A DNA stretch of 64,000 nucleotides from Hortaea werneckii (GCA_037044905.1 JBAOKB010000155.1:1-64000); one strand, 5' to 3'. Shown: positions 1-11,806, numbered from the stretch's first letter. Notes: generated from the sequence alone by a model not told the origin. Program-made: numbers and translations.

Positions 1-776
1 AATCACGGCAGTCCGGATTGTTTGGACAAAGAGATGACTTCACGATTGGATGACTTGCTGCGATTGGAATGTATATGATATCCCTTGTTGACGTGCGTAA
101 TGGATTTTTCGGCGACCCTGTCCGGTTGCTCACAGATCGCATTTCTTTCGGAGAGTTTTTAGTTCAGCTCCATTACTAGTACACTGAGTCATCAATTAAA
201 CGCGATGGTCCAGGAGCATGGTTAAGAGCGTATTCACCTCTCAAACGTCTGTCTCTGAATAGGCTCGTAACGTCGTCACGCACTTAGCACCGGTGCGTCT
301 CGTGCTTTTCGCAAGGATCGACTTGTGAAAGCTTGCTCTCTCTTTCAGCTCGCCCAAATTCTACCATACCCCAAAAGATCGACAGTGACTGTGCCTTCTA
401 TGGCAGTCGAGACCGGCATGGGCCAAGACAGAGGAAACAAGCTTAGGAACTTGGCTACTGCTTAGCCTGGGAGCACGGGCGTCGCGTCATCATCCTGCCC
501 AGCCTCATCGCGAGCCTTGATCCGTCCTCGGGTACTGTACGGCGCTACAGCAGTACACTTGCGTAAGCCTCGAATCGTATCATCTCAGCTGACCTGGGCA
601 ATGGTATAATCGATTTCTTTCGCGCCGTACTCTCCCAAATGACTGTGGATAATCTTCATTGTGGTCCCGCTACATTCACTACGTTCCAGCAGCGACCCAC
701 CTTCATGTGAACGCCAAGCTTGTGACTCGAGCCCTATCCAGATCGTCATCCAAGGCCCAGCGGACCCATTGTGATC
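1..776. other. Intergenic, left edge
   Basis: No gene is supported here. The only open frames are short and overlap the antisense of the next gene. The last few hundred bases probably hold the promoter and 5' leader of the C2-domain gene that starts at 777. No TATA-like box or repeat stands out. Confidence 0.5.
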
Positions 777-2678
777 ATGTCGTCTGAGGAGACGAGGTCG
801 AAGGGCGTCGAGAATGAGAAGTCTGCACAAAATGCCGAAGCCTCGGACACCAGGCCTGCAATGGATCCAGAGAAGCAGGAACATGGGAGACAAGAGCGGC
901 AGAATGATAAGAACAAGAAAGACGAGCCGGCAGGAGGCTTCGATGCAACTCCCATACCACAGCGACCTGCCGGCTATACTGTCAGGATTACCATTCATCG
1001 AGCGGAAAACCTACCCATGGCGGACTATCATTCCCTCTCTTCGGACCCATACGTCATGGCACAGCTCAACTGCGAGACGCCGATGCGACACAAGGAGGAT
1101 CCATACATGAGATGGCGCACGCCGACTATACGGGAGAGCACCGAGCCCGAGTGGAACGAGTCGTGGACGATCGCGAACGTTCCTGCGTCGGGCTTCAAGC
1201 TGAAACTACGAGTCTACGACGAGGACCCCGCTGATGGCGATGACCGGCTGGGGAATGTGCACGTTCACGTAGGAAGCATCGGTGAGAACTGGGAAGGTAT
1301 CGACAAACGGCCTTTTCAGATCAAGGCTCGCTCGGGTAGTAGACGGGCGTATCTTTTCCGGGCGATCGCGGCGTGCTTCTCCTCCAACAAGCATTTGCGC
1401 GGCACTCTTTATCTCAGCATTGAATGTCTCGGTCGAACTCCTGAGGATGGTCAGAACGGGCGGTTGTATACCGTAGGGCCTTGTAGATGGTTCAAGCACT
1501 TCTCCCCAATGCTGGGGCGGATAGCGCATACGAAGGACGATAGCGATGATGAAGAGGCGCATGAGCAGCATGGATTGAGCTTCACCAATACCCAAAATGG
1601 CCGAAAATCGAGCAGGCAGGTCCAGCGATACAATTTCCAGGCCAACGAGATCCAGCTTCGCGGCCCGGTGCCCACGCAGCTGTATCATCGATATGTCGAG
1701 TTCAAGCCCTGGGTGAAACGTATGTTCACGTCGTCAGGCATCCAGGGCGTGCTTATCAGCAAAGTGCTGCATCACCAGCACAGTCGAGTTTACAATTTCG
1801 ATCGTCGGACACAGTGGGGCTACTTCCCAGACGCACCATCGCAAGATCTGACGCGTCAGTTCCTGGATCTGGTCCATTACGACAAAGGCGGGAGGATCTT
1901 CACATATGTCCTGACGCTGGATGCACTATGGCGCTTCACGGAGACGGGGAAAGAATTCGGCATTGACATGCTGAGCAAACATACCATGCACAGCGATGTG
2001 AGCGTCTACATAGCTTTCAGCGGCGAATTCTTCATCCGACGGCTTAAGCATCCTCATCGCCCGCACCCTCCAGAGCCAGTAGATGAAACCTCTCAAGACC
2101 ATCCCGGTGTCCAAACGGAGAACGAAACCCATCCCCCACACGAGATCGTCCACGGCCCTCCAGACGAAGAACCCATCTACGACCCAACCCACTACGAACT
2201 CGTCATCGACAACGACTCTGGCACCTACCGCCCCAACGCCGACCTCCTCCCCATCCTCAAGGACTTCCTCTCCCGCTCCCTCCCCGGCCTGCACATCCAG
2301 ACCCTCGACTGCCAAGCCGACGCAGACAAAATGGCGCAGATGAAGCAGGAGCAGCGCGAGCTAAAGAAGCGCGAAGGCGACCACATCGTCTACACGCAGG
2401 GATCGCGCGTGAGCTCCATCTCCAGCAGCGACGAGGAGAGCCTGGATCGGATCCAGGCCGCGGCCGGCGAGAGCATTGGCGGCGGCGGCGGGGGAGATGA
2501 TCCCAACCAGCACGACGACGACGGTCGCGTGACGCCGAATCCGTATGTTCAGGCTGCCAAGGATTCCAAGGCTAAGCAGGCTGCGAGGGTCGCGAAGGCG
2601 AAGAGGACGTATGCGGGCAAGGCGAAGCCCGGTGCGGATCGGGAGATGGTGAGGCAGGAGGCTGCGACTAGTGCTTGA
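777..2678 (+). CDS. C2-domain protein
   Basis: Single-exon protein of 633 residues. A C2 domain lies at about residues 67-190: it opens with YTVRITIHRAENLP and contains SSDPYV and the acidic loop YDEDPADGDDRLG, which supplies the aspartates that usually bind Ca2+. C2 domains normally dock on membranes in a Ca2+-dependent way; the protein's specific role is unknown. The first 65 residues are charged and look disordered. The C-terminus has an acidic/Ser stretch, a glycine run and a Lys/Ala-rich tail. I start at ATG 777 (MSSEETRSKG) because the longer open frame begins with GTG. No membrane segment is visible. It converges on the channel gene to its right. The family assignment is firm; the function is inferred only from the domain. 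Confidence 0.85.
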   Translation: MSSEETRSKGVENEKSAQNAEASDTRPAMDPEKQEHGRQERQNDKNKKDEPAGGFDATPIPQRPAGYTVRITIHRAENLPMADYHSLSSDPYVMAQLNCETPMRHKEDPYMRWRTPTIRESTEPEWNESWTIANVPASGFKLKLRVYDEDPADGDDRLGNVHVHVGSIGENWEGIDKRPFQIKARSGSRRAYLFRAIAACFSSNKHLRGTLYLSIECLGRTPEDGQNGRLYTVGPCRWFKHFSPMLGRIAHTKDDSDDEEAHEQHGLSFTNTQNGRKSSRQVQRYNFQANEIQLRGPVPTQLYHRYVEFKPWVKRMFTSSGIQGVLISKVLHHQHSRVYNFDRRTQWGYFPDAPSQDLTRQFLDLVHYDKGGRIFTYVLTLDALWRFTETGKEFGIDMLSKHTMHSDVSVYIAFSGEFFIRRLKHPHRPHPPEPVDETSQDHPGVQTENETHPPHEIVHGPPDEEPIYDPTHYELVIDNDSGTYRPNADLLPILKDFLSRSLPGLHIQTLDCQADADKMAQMKQEQRELKKREGDHIVYTQGSRVSSISSSDEESLDRIQAAAGESIGGGGGGDDPNQHDDDGRVTPNPYVQAAKDSKAKQAARVAKAKRTYAGKAKPGADREMVRQEAATSA

Positions 2679-3133
2679 AGTGGGTCTTTTGATGCGCGCT
2701 GAGGAATGATGCGATGAAATCCATGGAGGCTCTTACGAAGGATTGGTTTGTCAGTGGACGACATGATGGTGATGATTTGGGGCGAGCGTCGGCGTTGGTT
2801 CTCTACGGGTCTTTTTGGGGGCATTTTCTTTGGGTCTTTGTTCTGTGATACCACCTAAGTTCCCTTTGAGCTAATACTTTGACGAGATGATGATGATACA
2901 GTAACGTGTCAATAATTGTGTTTGAAAAAAGTCCTACAAAGTCAAAACTCCATGTGCGTCCCTACTACGCCCCAAGCTTTTCCTTCCCAAAACTCCCGGG
3001 TATCTCGTGTACGTGCAATCTTCATCGTCGTGGGGTTCCACACACCAATGTTCTTTCCTATCCCTTCAACCCAAAAGCAAAAGTATTTGTTAACGAGAAC
3101 AAGCAAGATTTCCCAGTAGAAAGACAGAAGGCC
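2679..3133. other. Convergent intergenic region
   Basis: About 455 bases between the ends of two converging genes. No coding signal is seen; it should hold both 3' UTRs and polyadenylation sites. Confidence 0.5.
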
Positions 3134-5680
3134 TCAGATCTTCTGCGTCCTCTTCCAAATAGGCACATGCTCGAAATCCTGATCCCAATGTAACTTCCCA
3201 TCCTCATCGATCTCAGCAGCCTCCGTCGTCGTCGGCATCCCCGCCGCCTCATTCAACTCGGCCTCCTGCCGTGCCATCCCGACCTTGTCGCTGGGAATCC
3301 ACAGCTTCGGCATTCCCGCTGTCAGTGCGGGGGCCAGGTACGCCTTCGCGAGATCCTCATCCTTCAGGGGCGCGGCGTCGCCCCTCCGCGCGAGGGATAA
3401 GTCGCTCAGCCAGCCCTTGGCTTGCGTGCGGGCGGCGGAGATGATGCCGTCGAAGAAGTCGGAGAGGATCCTCGGCGCTGGGTTAGGGAGTTTCTTGAGC
3501 CCTAATCTACGTGCGTGCGAGGCACCGTGTAGGGCTGATTCGTCGTTGGGATCGATGCCGTCTTCTTCGGCCAGCAGGGGTACTTCCTGTTCCTGCCAGA
3601 TGTCGACGCCGAGGTAGATCTCCAGGGGCTTTAGGGTTCGGTCGAGAATGAAGTTGATTACTGCTGTTAGGACGAGCAGTACAATCATGAGAGTAGTTTG
3701 CAGTGCGGCCTTGCGGGCGCCCATGAGACCGATCAGACAGAGCTCGGCAAGGTAGATACCTGTCGGTACCTGCTGCAATGCTCGCTTGTACGCTTCGCCT
3801 TTCGTGTCGACTTTGGTCTGACAGACGTAGAGAAGGTTGTATCGGTAGCTAAGGGAGTATATGAAGATCCCTACAGTTGCGAACCCAAGGACCAAGGGTG
3901 CGATACAGGCGTACACGATCGCGATTACGAACAAATTGGTGAACTTGGGGAACCAACTTGCCCATGGTGTACCCTTCATATCGGCATGAGTGTTGAAGTG
4001 CTCCCGCGGGGTCTTGTTCCAGAACTTCTCGTAGAACAGGTAGGTGAATAGATCTGAGTAGTTGAGAAGATCGTCCGACGCCTTGGTTAGACCTTGCAGC
4101 AGGAAGTAGGTTAGATAGAAATTGCTTGCTTTGGGAAGACTCTCCGCGAGTAAGTCCGGCGTAGACTTGGGGTCCTTTGCAATCTGCGTGGCAACCGCCG
4201 CCGCACCTGAGGAAAATGTCGTGACCAGGAAGATCTGCACAACTTGAAAGACGAAGTACCACGCCTGGGTCTTCAGTTCTGCTTGCGATGTCGTTGGTTC
4301 TCCAGACATCTTCGCTACATGTCTAAAGAGCTTCGGCACGTACGAAACAAACCAGCTCACCAAGAATGGCGGAAGGAGTCCAGTCAATAGTCCGAGGGCC
4401 CAAGGCGGTAGATTATCAATCCAAGCAAGCCAGCTGACGCGGTCCGCCAAGTACTTGACATTGCTGATCGTACCGATGAGACCCGTAGGGATGGAGAAGA
4501 AGATGGTGAAAACTATCACAAATGCCAGGGCCATGGAACCCTTTGATAGTCGCTCCGCTTTGGGCATCGCCACATTCTTCCAGAGTACCTCTTTGGGCTG
4601 TGGTGCTAAGAAGCGATCTTGTACAGGAAGGCGCGGCTGGAAGCTGATTTGCTGGTAGGCGCGGTGGGCAGCTGGTTGGCTGTTGAATGAGACAAAGACG
4701 GCGGACTGCTCCGGAACATTTCTGCTCGGCGCAGAGCGGTGGGCTTCGATGGCCTGGTTGAGATCTCCGATTTTGTTTCGTGTCTTGTCGAGGATATCCA
4801 CTTTCTTGCCCACCAAAGGCGGTTCGCGCTTTTTCGGTCGCTTAGCTGTAGGTACTGCCTGCTGGCCTTCAGCTTGGCCATTCATACCGGCTGGCGGTGA
4901 TCCCTGCATCTTCTGCAGCTGGACTGCCATAATGACGAGATCCATCTCTGCCCTCTCCAATGAGTAAGCGGTCCCATTACGCTGGGCAATAAGACCATCT
5001 AAATCGCCTAGATCTCTAACAGCCCAAAGCTTCTCCGCGTCTTCGCCAAAATACTCTTTCATGTTCTCCTGCTGACAAGCTTCCCGGGGAGCGTACAGCC
5101 AGAGCACTGTCCTCGCTGAAAGTCGAGAAGCATAGTCGTCATCGAGAAAATTAGCTTGTCTTATCCCGATAAGCCGCAGCCTCTCCCAGGCAAGAAATAC
5201 CATGATTCCTAGGAAGAACACCCATGCAATGGCAACATGAGCCCATAACAGATGGTTCTTTGCCACATTGCTGAAGCTGATACGATCCAATTGGCTCGCC
5301 GTCCCGCCTCCATTGACGTTTATAGGGAACAAACTTGGCCAGGTCAACAGGCATCCAATTAAACAGACCCAAACGATGGATCGCAGGTATCGAAGATACA
5401 AGAAGGCGTCCAGGGAGTTATGCTGTAGCACAAAGGTGTCTGACAGCTGTCGAAAATCATGGAACCAGTGCCTCCCATCAGCACGCTCGGCAGGCGTACG
5501 GTCTTTCTCATCAATCGTTCCAAGGAAAGTTCGGGGTGCGTAGATTTTCCGGTAGTTGTTCCGGATGGTTGCGAAGACGGCTACGTAGATGATGGCGATG
5601 ACGAGGGTCGGTATCAGGGCGGCGAGGATGGCTGCCCCAGATGTTGAGCCGCTTCGATGGCTCCCATGGTCTGATACCAT
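3134..5680 (-). CDS. CSC1/OSCA-family channel, Phm7/Rsn1 type
   Basis: Polytopic membrane protein of 848 residues from the DUF221/CSC1 (OSCA/TMEM63) family of osmosensitive, mechanosensitive cation channels. The family layout is clear. An N-terminal TM (LAALIPTLVIAIIYVAVFA) is followed by two more TMs. A long cytoplasmic loop (about residues 180-370) then precedes a C-terminal TM block beginning near GSMALAFVIVFTIFF. The C-terminal extension carries LWIPSDKVG and ends near PIWKR, as in Phm7/Rsn1-type fungal members rather than the shortest Csc1 forms. I chose ATG at 5680 (MVSDHGSHRSG); the longer open frame begins with TTG. Transported ion and membrane are inferred from the family. The gene is intronless by reading, which is unusual for its length here but not impossible. 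Confidence 0.88.
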   Translation of the reverse strand: MVSDHGSHRSGSTSGAAILAALIPTLVIAIIYVAVFATIRNNYRKIYAPRTFLGTIDEKDRTPAERADGRHWFHDFRQLSDTFVLQHNSLDAFLYLRYLRSIVWVCLIGCLLTWPSLFPINVNGGGTASQLDRISFSNVAKNHLLWAHVAIAWVFFLGIMVFLAWERLRLIGIRQANFLDDDYASRLSARTVLWLYAPREACQQENMKEYFGEDAEKLWAVRDLGDLDGLIAQRNGTAYSLERAEMDLVIMAVQLQKMQGSPPAGMNGQAEGQQAVPTAKRPKKREPPLVGKKVDILDKTRNKIGDLNQAIEAHRSAPSRNVPEQSAVFVSFNSQPAAHRAYQQISFQPRLPVQDRFLAPQPKEVLWKNVAMPKAERLSKGSMALAFVIVFTIFFSIPTGLIGTISNVKYLADRVSWLAWIDNLPPWALGLLTGLLPPFLVSWFVSYVPKLFRHVAKMSGEPTTSQAELKTQAWYFVFQVVQIFLVTTFSSGAAAVATQIAKDPKSTPDLLAESLPKASNFYLTYFLLQGLTKASDDLLNYSDLFTYLFYEKFWNKTPREHFNTHADMKGTPWASWFPKFTNLFVIAIVYACIAPLVLGFATVGIFIYSLSYRYNLLYVCQTKVDTKGEAYKRALQQVPTGIYLAELCLIGLMGARKAALQTTLMIVLLVLTAVINFILDRTLKPLEIYLGVDIWQEQEVPLLAEEDGIDPNDESALHGASHARRLGLKKLPNPAPRILSDFFDGIISAARTQAKGWLSDLSLARRGDAAPLKDEDLAKAYLAPALTAGMPKLWIPSDKVGMARQEAELNEAAGMPTTTEAAEIDEDGKLHWDQDFEHVPIWKRTQKI

Positions 5681-6291
5681 AGTGGCGACTGGAGCTTTCA
5701 GAGTCAAGTGGACAGGCCGAACATTCGCGCTTTTGATGGGCAAACAACCGGTTTAGATGGGCAACACTAATAGTTGGTCGCGAATCAATCGCGTACTCAG
5801 AGGCTCCAGTCCGCGTCGAGGTGTGGTGCAGCTGCGTAGTTTGCGAGAGAAGAAGCTCTACCGAATCGCATGGAGCGTAGAACACGTCTCCAAGGCTCCT
5901 AGAGTGATACTCGCCATTGGTTGGACTTGGATCGGCAGACGGGTTGGAGTTGGTCGACGCGCGATCGATCGCGGGGTGGGAGCCACAGCAGCCACGACGC
6001 CACTTACGCAATATTTACATAACTTTAGTCGACAGTTGGACAGGTTGTATGTACATACTATATACTGTTCACATTATTAGCTACAGTGCATTTCAATGTT
6101 CACATGCTTTCACGTGCAGACTTCCCAAGTAGCGAAACCTCCGGCAATACTGGTAGATATCATTTCGCGAGTCCTAGGAGGTTGATTTGACGGGAGCCTC
6201 ACAATCAATACTGGTGATCCGAAGAAGAATAATCCAAAAAGCTACCTTATCGTCAAGTTAAGATCCTCCGGCATTCTCACTTCGCTCTCCC
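5681..6291. other. Intergenic region upstream of the channel gene
   Basis: About 610 bases that should carry the channel gene promoter and the 3' end of the F-box gene. It is locally AT-rich around 6000-6140. No further gene is seen. Confidence 0.5.
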
Positions 6292-7963
6292 TTATTCCTC
6301 ATCACTGGTAAGGTCAAGCTCCGAAATCATTCGGACAATAACTTCCAAGTCCTGCCATATACGCCTACGATTCCTCAGACCTAAGAGGACGTTTGCAGGC
6401 TTCCGCTGCCACATGCCGTTTTCATAACCCGCTTGAATCTCCGCCTCAGCCTCCTGCCTCAGCTTTGGAGCCCGCTTGTCCAATTCAGCGGAGAACCAAG
6501 TGCGAAGAGGTGGTATTGCGCTCATGCCTTTACTGTCGAGTTCGCTTTCAAGTTCGTCACGTAGTGCATCCAACTTTTTCCGTGGTGTCTGTTCGAGCCA
6601 TTGTCTCTCGTGGAGATCTTATTGAGATCCGCCGTCTGCTTCGTGTAGTCTACACCACAATCGGTAAAAGTCAATTTGATGTTTCGGTAGATTTGAGACC
6701 TCCCATAGCCAGGGCATTTCGGTCTCGACAAGTTGGCAGAAGTAGGTTTGCGGAAGTTGCTCAAAGGCAGGAGAGACTAGGCGTAGATTCGCGACGTCCT
6801 GCCTCGAAATTTGCTTTATTAGAATATGCTGAAGCTCAGGAGGTAGCCTGGAGAAGGGGTCGGAGTGCTCTGCACTATCTTTTATGTGCTCGCAAGCATC
6901 AAAGACGCTTTCGCACAAATCCCCCTCCTTTACCAAGCAACTCTGGATCAATGTAGACAGCCCAGGTACATCAATGGGATCCGCTGCGAGATACTCGGTC
7001 TGCACTCAAGTCAGCAACACGGTTCTCGTATATGGAACGGACAGCTTACTCCAGGTCTCGCACTGTACCACTCTTCGCTGACGAGTTCCACATCCGGGTT
7101 CCTTGGCATGCCTTCAAACCGATTGACGTAACTACCTTTCTCCTCTCGCAATCGCCACAAGCCGTCAATATCTACTCTGCCAAAGCATCGGAGGCTCACA
7201 CGCTGGAAGAGCTCAAAACACTGAGGGTGCATGGGCAGCGCCCGCATTTCCCCTCGATCTCGGCCCAACTGCTCTTGTCCTATCAGTTTCCGAAGTCACA
7301 CGCAACGCTCATTCGAACGAACCTTTGCAGGACTGTCATTCTCGATATCGGTCTTGGAGACACCATGTCTGACTGGCGCCAACCCCTTTATACCAGATTG
7401 GTAGACACCACCTCTACTGATACCGGTCAGAAAGCAATGTTCTGCCTCCAGTTCAAAATCTCAATCGCCAGGTTCAAACGTCCATCCATCGCGCTTTTCG
7501 GCGAGACATTGGCAAGAGATCACATGCTGCATTTCCTGAACAGAAATCTTATAGCCAGTGTAACCCGCTGTAGAGGTGCATGCAGGGCCTGCAAGGTGCT
7601 CCGTGTATTCCAGTTCGCAATACGACTCAACCCCCAGCATCACATCTTCCAGGTTCCTGTCTTCGTATTCTCCGTCTTGAAGCCTATGATCTCGTACATC
7701 CTCCTCGCAGCTAAGGGATTGGCAGTCAAACTCGGCGTTCTGTTGGGTGACGAAGGCATAGCCACGACCGCCCCAGGCCGCATCATCATCCTCGTCTTAA
7801 AGCGTGTCATCAGCCGCGATTCCACATCGCTGTGTTCGCGTTTTTTTTTTTTCTTTTCTTTTCCTTTCTAGGAACGGAACGTACCAGGTCGTCGAATTCG
7901 CGGGACGTTGAAAGAGACGCCGCACAGCTGACACACGCAATCGCTATACCTCATCAGTACCAT
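6292..7963 (-). pseudogene. F-box gene with two in-frame stops
   Basis: Four exons join in frame: 7963-7885, 7795-7323, 7268-7050 and 6999-6292 (493 codons). Introns are 7796-7884, 7269-7322 and 7000-7049, all GT-AG. The N-terminus has CQLCGVSFNV, a zinc-ligand-like motif common in a family of fungal F-box proteins. The middle has MHPQCFELFQRVSL and DPDVELVSEEWY-like segments. An F-box (FSRLPPELQHILIKQI) lies in exon 4. Two codons break it: TGA at 7461-7463, between EPGD and DFELEAEH, and TAA at 6619-6621, between ADGGSQ and DLHERQ. Family-like sequence resumes in the same frame after each. F-box proteins recruit SCF ubiquitin-ligase targets; this copy should yield only a truncated product. 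It may be a recent pseudogene, contain assembly errors, or be recoded. Splice phases are intact, which argues that decay is recent. Confidence 0.7.
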
Positions 7964-8064
7964 TTTCTGTCGAGAGGGAGGTCCACGCTTGAAGCAAGGA
8001 TATAGGTCTCGCTGCGGAGGGGGCGACTGGAACGGAAGCAGTAGAGTATTGCTTCGAGCGCGGC

Positions 8065-8089
8065 AAAAAAAAAAAAAAAAAAAAAAAAA
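8065..8089 (+). repeat. A25 homopolymer
   Basis: Uninterrupted run of 25 A. It is upstream of the broken F-box gene and is likely length-variable between strains. Confidence 0.95.
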
Positions 8090-8279
8090 GACTCTCCTAG
8101 GTTGCCTATGCAAACGTGTGATGGACACAGAATTTTGGCAAGATCTCCTAACAAACTCGACCCCTACTTCCGACAATCTACAAGGCTACGGTCGACCCCC
8201 TACATTATTTTAGCTACGATACCTTCTAATTGTACCTACTTAAATCTAGCTTAAATGACACGATTAACTTTCTCTCTCT

Positions 8280-8298
8280 AAAAAAAAAAAAAAAAAAA
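8280..8298 (+). repeat. A19 homopolymer
   Basis: Uninterrupted run of 19 A, followed by a purine-rich stretch. Confidence 0.95.
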
Positions 8299-8678
8299 GA
8301 AGAAGGGAAAATTTACGACTCATGAGCGATAGAATACAAAACCATACACGTATACTACCGAGTTTGAGAGTGCCTACTTAGGCGACCGCTGTACATTAAA
8401 TTAAGTCTAGAAGTGCGACAATAATTCTCGTCGCGACGAGTAGGTAGCCACCAATCAAAGCTGGAGGCACCCATCGAGCGAGAACAGAATCGATGCCTAT
8501 AAGACGAAAATCGTGTTTGAAAACGAGCTTCCTCTGATAGTTCGGTGGATCAGCAATATTCAGACGTGAAAGACAGTCATCTGAGCACCTTCGCAGTATG
8601 CAAATTTTTTTCAATTCAGACGCAACTCTATATCTACCACAAGAAGCTAGCCCCATGCACTCCTAATGAACCGATCAA

Positions 8679-11600
8679 CTACTCCCTCTTCACCCCCTTC
8701 TCGCCCTCCACACCCGTCTTAGGCATAAAGAACGCCCTTTCAAGCGCCTTCAGCACCTCATCAATAACAATAATCGGCGCACTCCACGCCAGGACAATCT
8801 TCCACTCCTCCCAGCCTAGGGGCACGATGCCGAAGATGCTCTGCAGCAGGGGCGTGTAGAGCAGGACGTAGTGCAGGACCATGGAGAGCGTGATGGCGTA
8901 GATGAGCTTCATGTTGTTCCAGAGGGGAAGGGTGAGCAGGGATTCCGAAGAGGAGAGGGCGTTCATGGCGTTCAGCATCTCGATCACGACGAGCACGGAG
9001 AGGGAGATGGTGGAGGCGGTGCGCGAGGAGGCGTCGGTGAACATGGCGCAGCCGATCTCCGGGAAGGTGGTGGAGCAGCGGTGGAAGTGGGTCTGTGGTG
9101 TACTGTTAGCATAATTTTTCCCCCTTCACAAAGTATTGCTCAAAGAGAGGTGACTTACCAGTTGCCAGAAGGTGATCTGTGGGCCGCCTTGGTAGAACAT
9201 GAACCACCAAGCGTAACCACCAACAGTGGCAAGACCCACGTACGTTCCGATGACCATATACCGGAAGAACAGCCAACCGCCGACGAGCGGCTCGTCCCTC
9301 TTCCTCGGCGGTCGCTTCATGACATCGTGGTCAGGCGGGTTGAAGCTCAGCGCAGTAGCAGGGAGTCCATCCGTCACCAAGTTGACCCAGAGAAGTTGCA
9401 CGGGGATAAGAGCCTCCGGCATCCCGAGCGCGGCCGTCAAGAAGATAGAGACGACTTCACCAATGTTGGACGAGATGAGGTACCGGATGAATTGCTGCGT
9501 GTTGTTGTAGATGCTGCGACCTTCCTCGACCGCAGCCTCGATGGTGGCGAAGTTGTCGTCGGCCAGGACCATGTCTGCCGCCAGCTTGGCGACGTCAGTA
9601 CCAGTGCCCATCGCGACACCAATGTCACTCTTCTTCAGGGCAGGCGCGTCATTTACACCATCGCCAGTCATGGCCACCACCTCTCCAGCAGATTGCAGAA
9701 GATCGACAAGCTTCGATTTGTGACCGGGCTCAGTGCGGGAGAATAGAGAAGCGTTTTTGGCAGCCTTGAGCTTGTCGCTGTCACTCAGGTCATCGAATTG
9801 ACGGCCTGTGAAACTCTTTCCCTTGAGGTTCTCGTTCTCGCCGAAGACGCCAATCTGTCTGCAGATGGTCTCTGCGGTGTTCTGGTTGTCTCCGGTAATG
9901 ACCACAACGCGGATACCTGCCTGTCTGCACTGCTTGATGCTCTTGGCCACCTCTGGACGAGGTGGGTCAAGCATACCAACCAGACCAAGAAGCGTCATGC
10001 CTTGTTCAAGCTGCTCGTACTGCTGAGTGGTCTTGGCTTTGCTCGCAAGGTTGGCGTCGACGTTGTCGATGCTCGCGAGCGCCATGACACGCAGTCCTCG
10101 GTTACCGTACTCGGTCACTTCATCCTGGAGGAGCGAAGCAAATTTACTGGAAAGCTGCTGGCGCTGGCCGTTGCTGCCAACGAGGCAGTGAGTGCAGCGC
10201 GCGAGAATGGATTCGGGAGCACCTTTGACGAGAAGTCGCTTGGAATTGCCATTGCCAACCAAGACAGACATGCTCTTTCGGTCCCGCGAGAACTCGTAGA
10301 CGGAGATTTTAGGAGCCTTCTCTTCGTAGCGCTTGCTAATGTAGTGGAGTCTAGAGTTCGGTGTCAGGTTGGCGCGCTCAGAGTTGTATGCGGCGTCCGT
10401 AGTGCCAATCTTCTCGACCAAAGATCTCAAAGCACCCTCTGTAGGCTCGCCGACGTTGTTGAATGTGCGGTGTTGACTGTCGTACGACAGGGTTGCTCCG
10501 TTACAGATGGCGGCAACTTCAGTCATTTGCGCGACAGTTGGAGAGCTGGCGGCCGGGTGCTCGATCGTCTTGCCGTTCTTGGAGACGGCACCTTCAGGCG
10601 CAAAGCTCGTACCCTCGACGTCCATTTCTTCCAGTCCAGTACCAGCTTCGTTGACGTGAACAACCTTGCTAACACTCATCATGTTTGTGGTGAGGGTACC
10701 TGTCTTATCTGAGCAAATGACACTGCAGCTTCCAAGCGTTTCCACGGAAGGCAACGAGCGAACGATGGCATTTTTGGCGGCCATCTTCCGCGTACCAAGC
10801 GCTAAGCACGTCGTGATAACAACTGCAAGACCTTCCGGGATCGCAGCGACACCAAGGGATACGGCGATCTTGAGGTAGTAGATGGCACCTTTCGTCCAGG
10901 ATCCGCCGAAAGAGGGGTCGCTGAAGTGCTGAATGTTGATCAACCATACCAGGATGCAAATAGCACTGATGACTTTGGCGAGCATGTCACCGAAGTCATT
11001 CAGCTTTTCCTTGAGCGGGGTTGGCTGAGAGATTTGTGCCGTAATGCTTTCGTGGATGTCTCCGATGGCCGTGTTAGAACCTGTCAAGACCACAACTGCG
11101 TGGGCAGTACCAGTAACGACAGTCGTTCCAGAGAACAGCATGTTGGTCTGATCCTGCTTGACTGCCTGTGCGTCCTTGACAGCCTGCACATCCTTGCCAA
11201 CACTTTCACTCTCGCCAGTCAAGATACTCTGGTCCACGCGGAAGCTGTTACTGTGTATGCTGAGGACCCGGCAATCTGCTGGGATCCTGTCGCCCACTGC
11301 CACGTGTACAACATCTCCCGGCACGAGCTCCTCAGCCTTCACTTCGGAGAGGCGACCGTTCCTGACAACCTTTGCCTTGTTCGCACTGTATTCTTGAAGA
11401 GCTGCAATGGCCTTCTCCGCCGAAGATTCCTGACTGACACCGACGATCGCGTTAAGAATCAGGATTGTCAAGATGACGACTGGATCGACGAAGGCAGTCC
11501 AGCCCTCCTCCTCTTCAAACAGGGCGAGGACGAATGATATAGCAGCCGAGGCAAGGAGGATGATGACTAGTTGATCTTTAAATTGTTCGAGGACGAGTTC

Positions 11601-11806
11601 CCATAGTGGGGTCGGCGGCTCTTCAGGGATGGCTATTGAACAGTCAGAATATCATGGCTTTTTGAACAGCATCAGAGGATTCACTTACCATTCTTGCCAT
11701 ACTTCTGAAGGGAGGCAGTCACTGTAATGTCCGACAGACCTGCCTGCTCGGACACATTAAAGTGCTCAAGCACCTCCTTCGAGGAACGCACGTAGGCGTT
11801 GTCCAT
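8679..11806 (-). CDS. nca-1: SERCA-type Ca2+-transporting P-type ATPase
   Basis: Three exons: 11806-11689, 11632-9159 and 9092-8679 (introns 11633-11688 and 9093-9158), 1001 residues, the usual SERCA length. It pumps cytosolic Ca2+ into the ER/secretory lumen using ATP. All P2A hallmarks are present: LTGES in the actuator domain, [13 protein letters not shown] in M4 with its Ca2+-binding Glu, the phosphorylated Asp in [10 protein letters not shown] (about residue 347), KGAPESIL in the nucleotide domain, [25 protein letters not shown] hinge near residue 693, and NIGEVVSIF and [12 protein letters not shown] in M5-M6. The family match is to Neurospora NCA-1-like pumps rather than Pmr1 or Pmc1. 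The N-terminus starts [18 protein letters not shown]. The C-terminus ends in a basic/acidic [11 protein letters not shown] tail with no classical KKXX motif. It is transcribed divergently from condensin BRN1. Confidence 0.95.

Larger units (their letters stand above)
7964..8678. other. Intergenic region with A tracts
   Basis: About 715 bases with no gene. It contains two long A tracts and should hold the promoter of the F-box gene and the 3' UTR of the Ca2+ ATPase. Confidence 0.5.

Noticed and set aside
7032..7871. Plus-strand open frame of 279 codons
   Set aside because: It lies opposite the F-box gene, whose exons, splice sites and family motifs are clear on the minus strand; the plus frame has low-complexity ends and no recognisable domain.
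8871..10712. Long plus-strand frames opposite the Ca2+ ATPase
   Set aside because: They are antisense shadows of a fully conserved SERCA exon.
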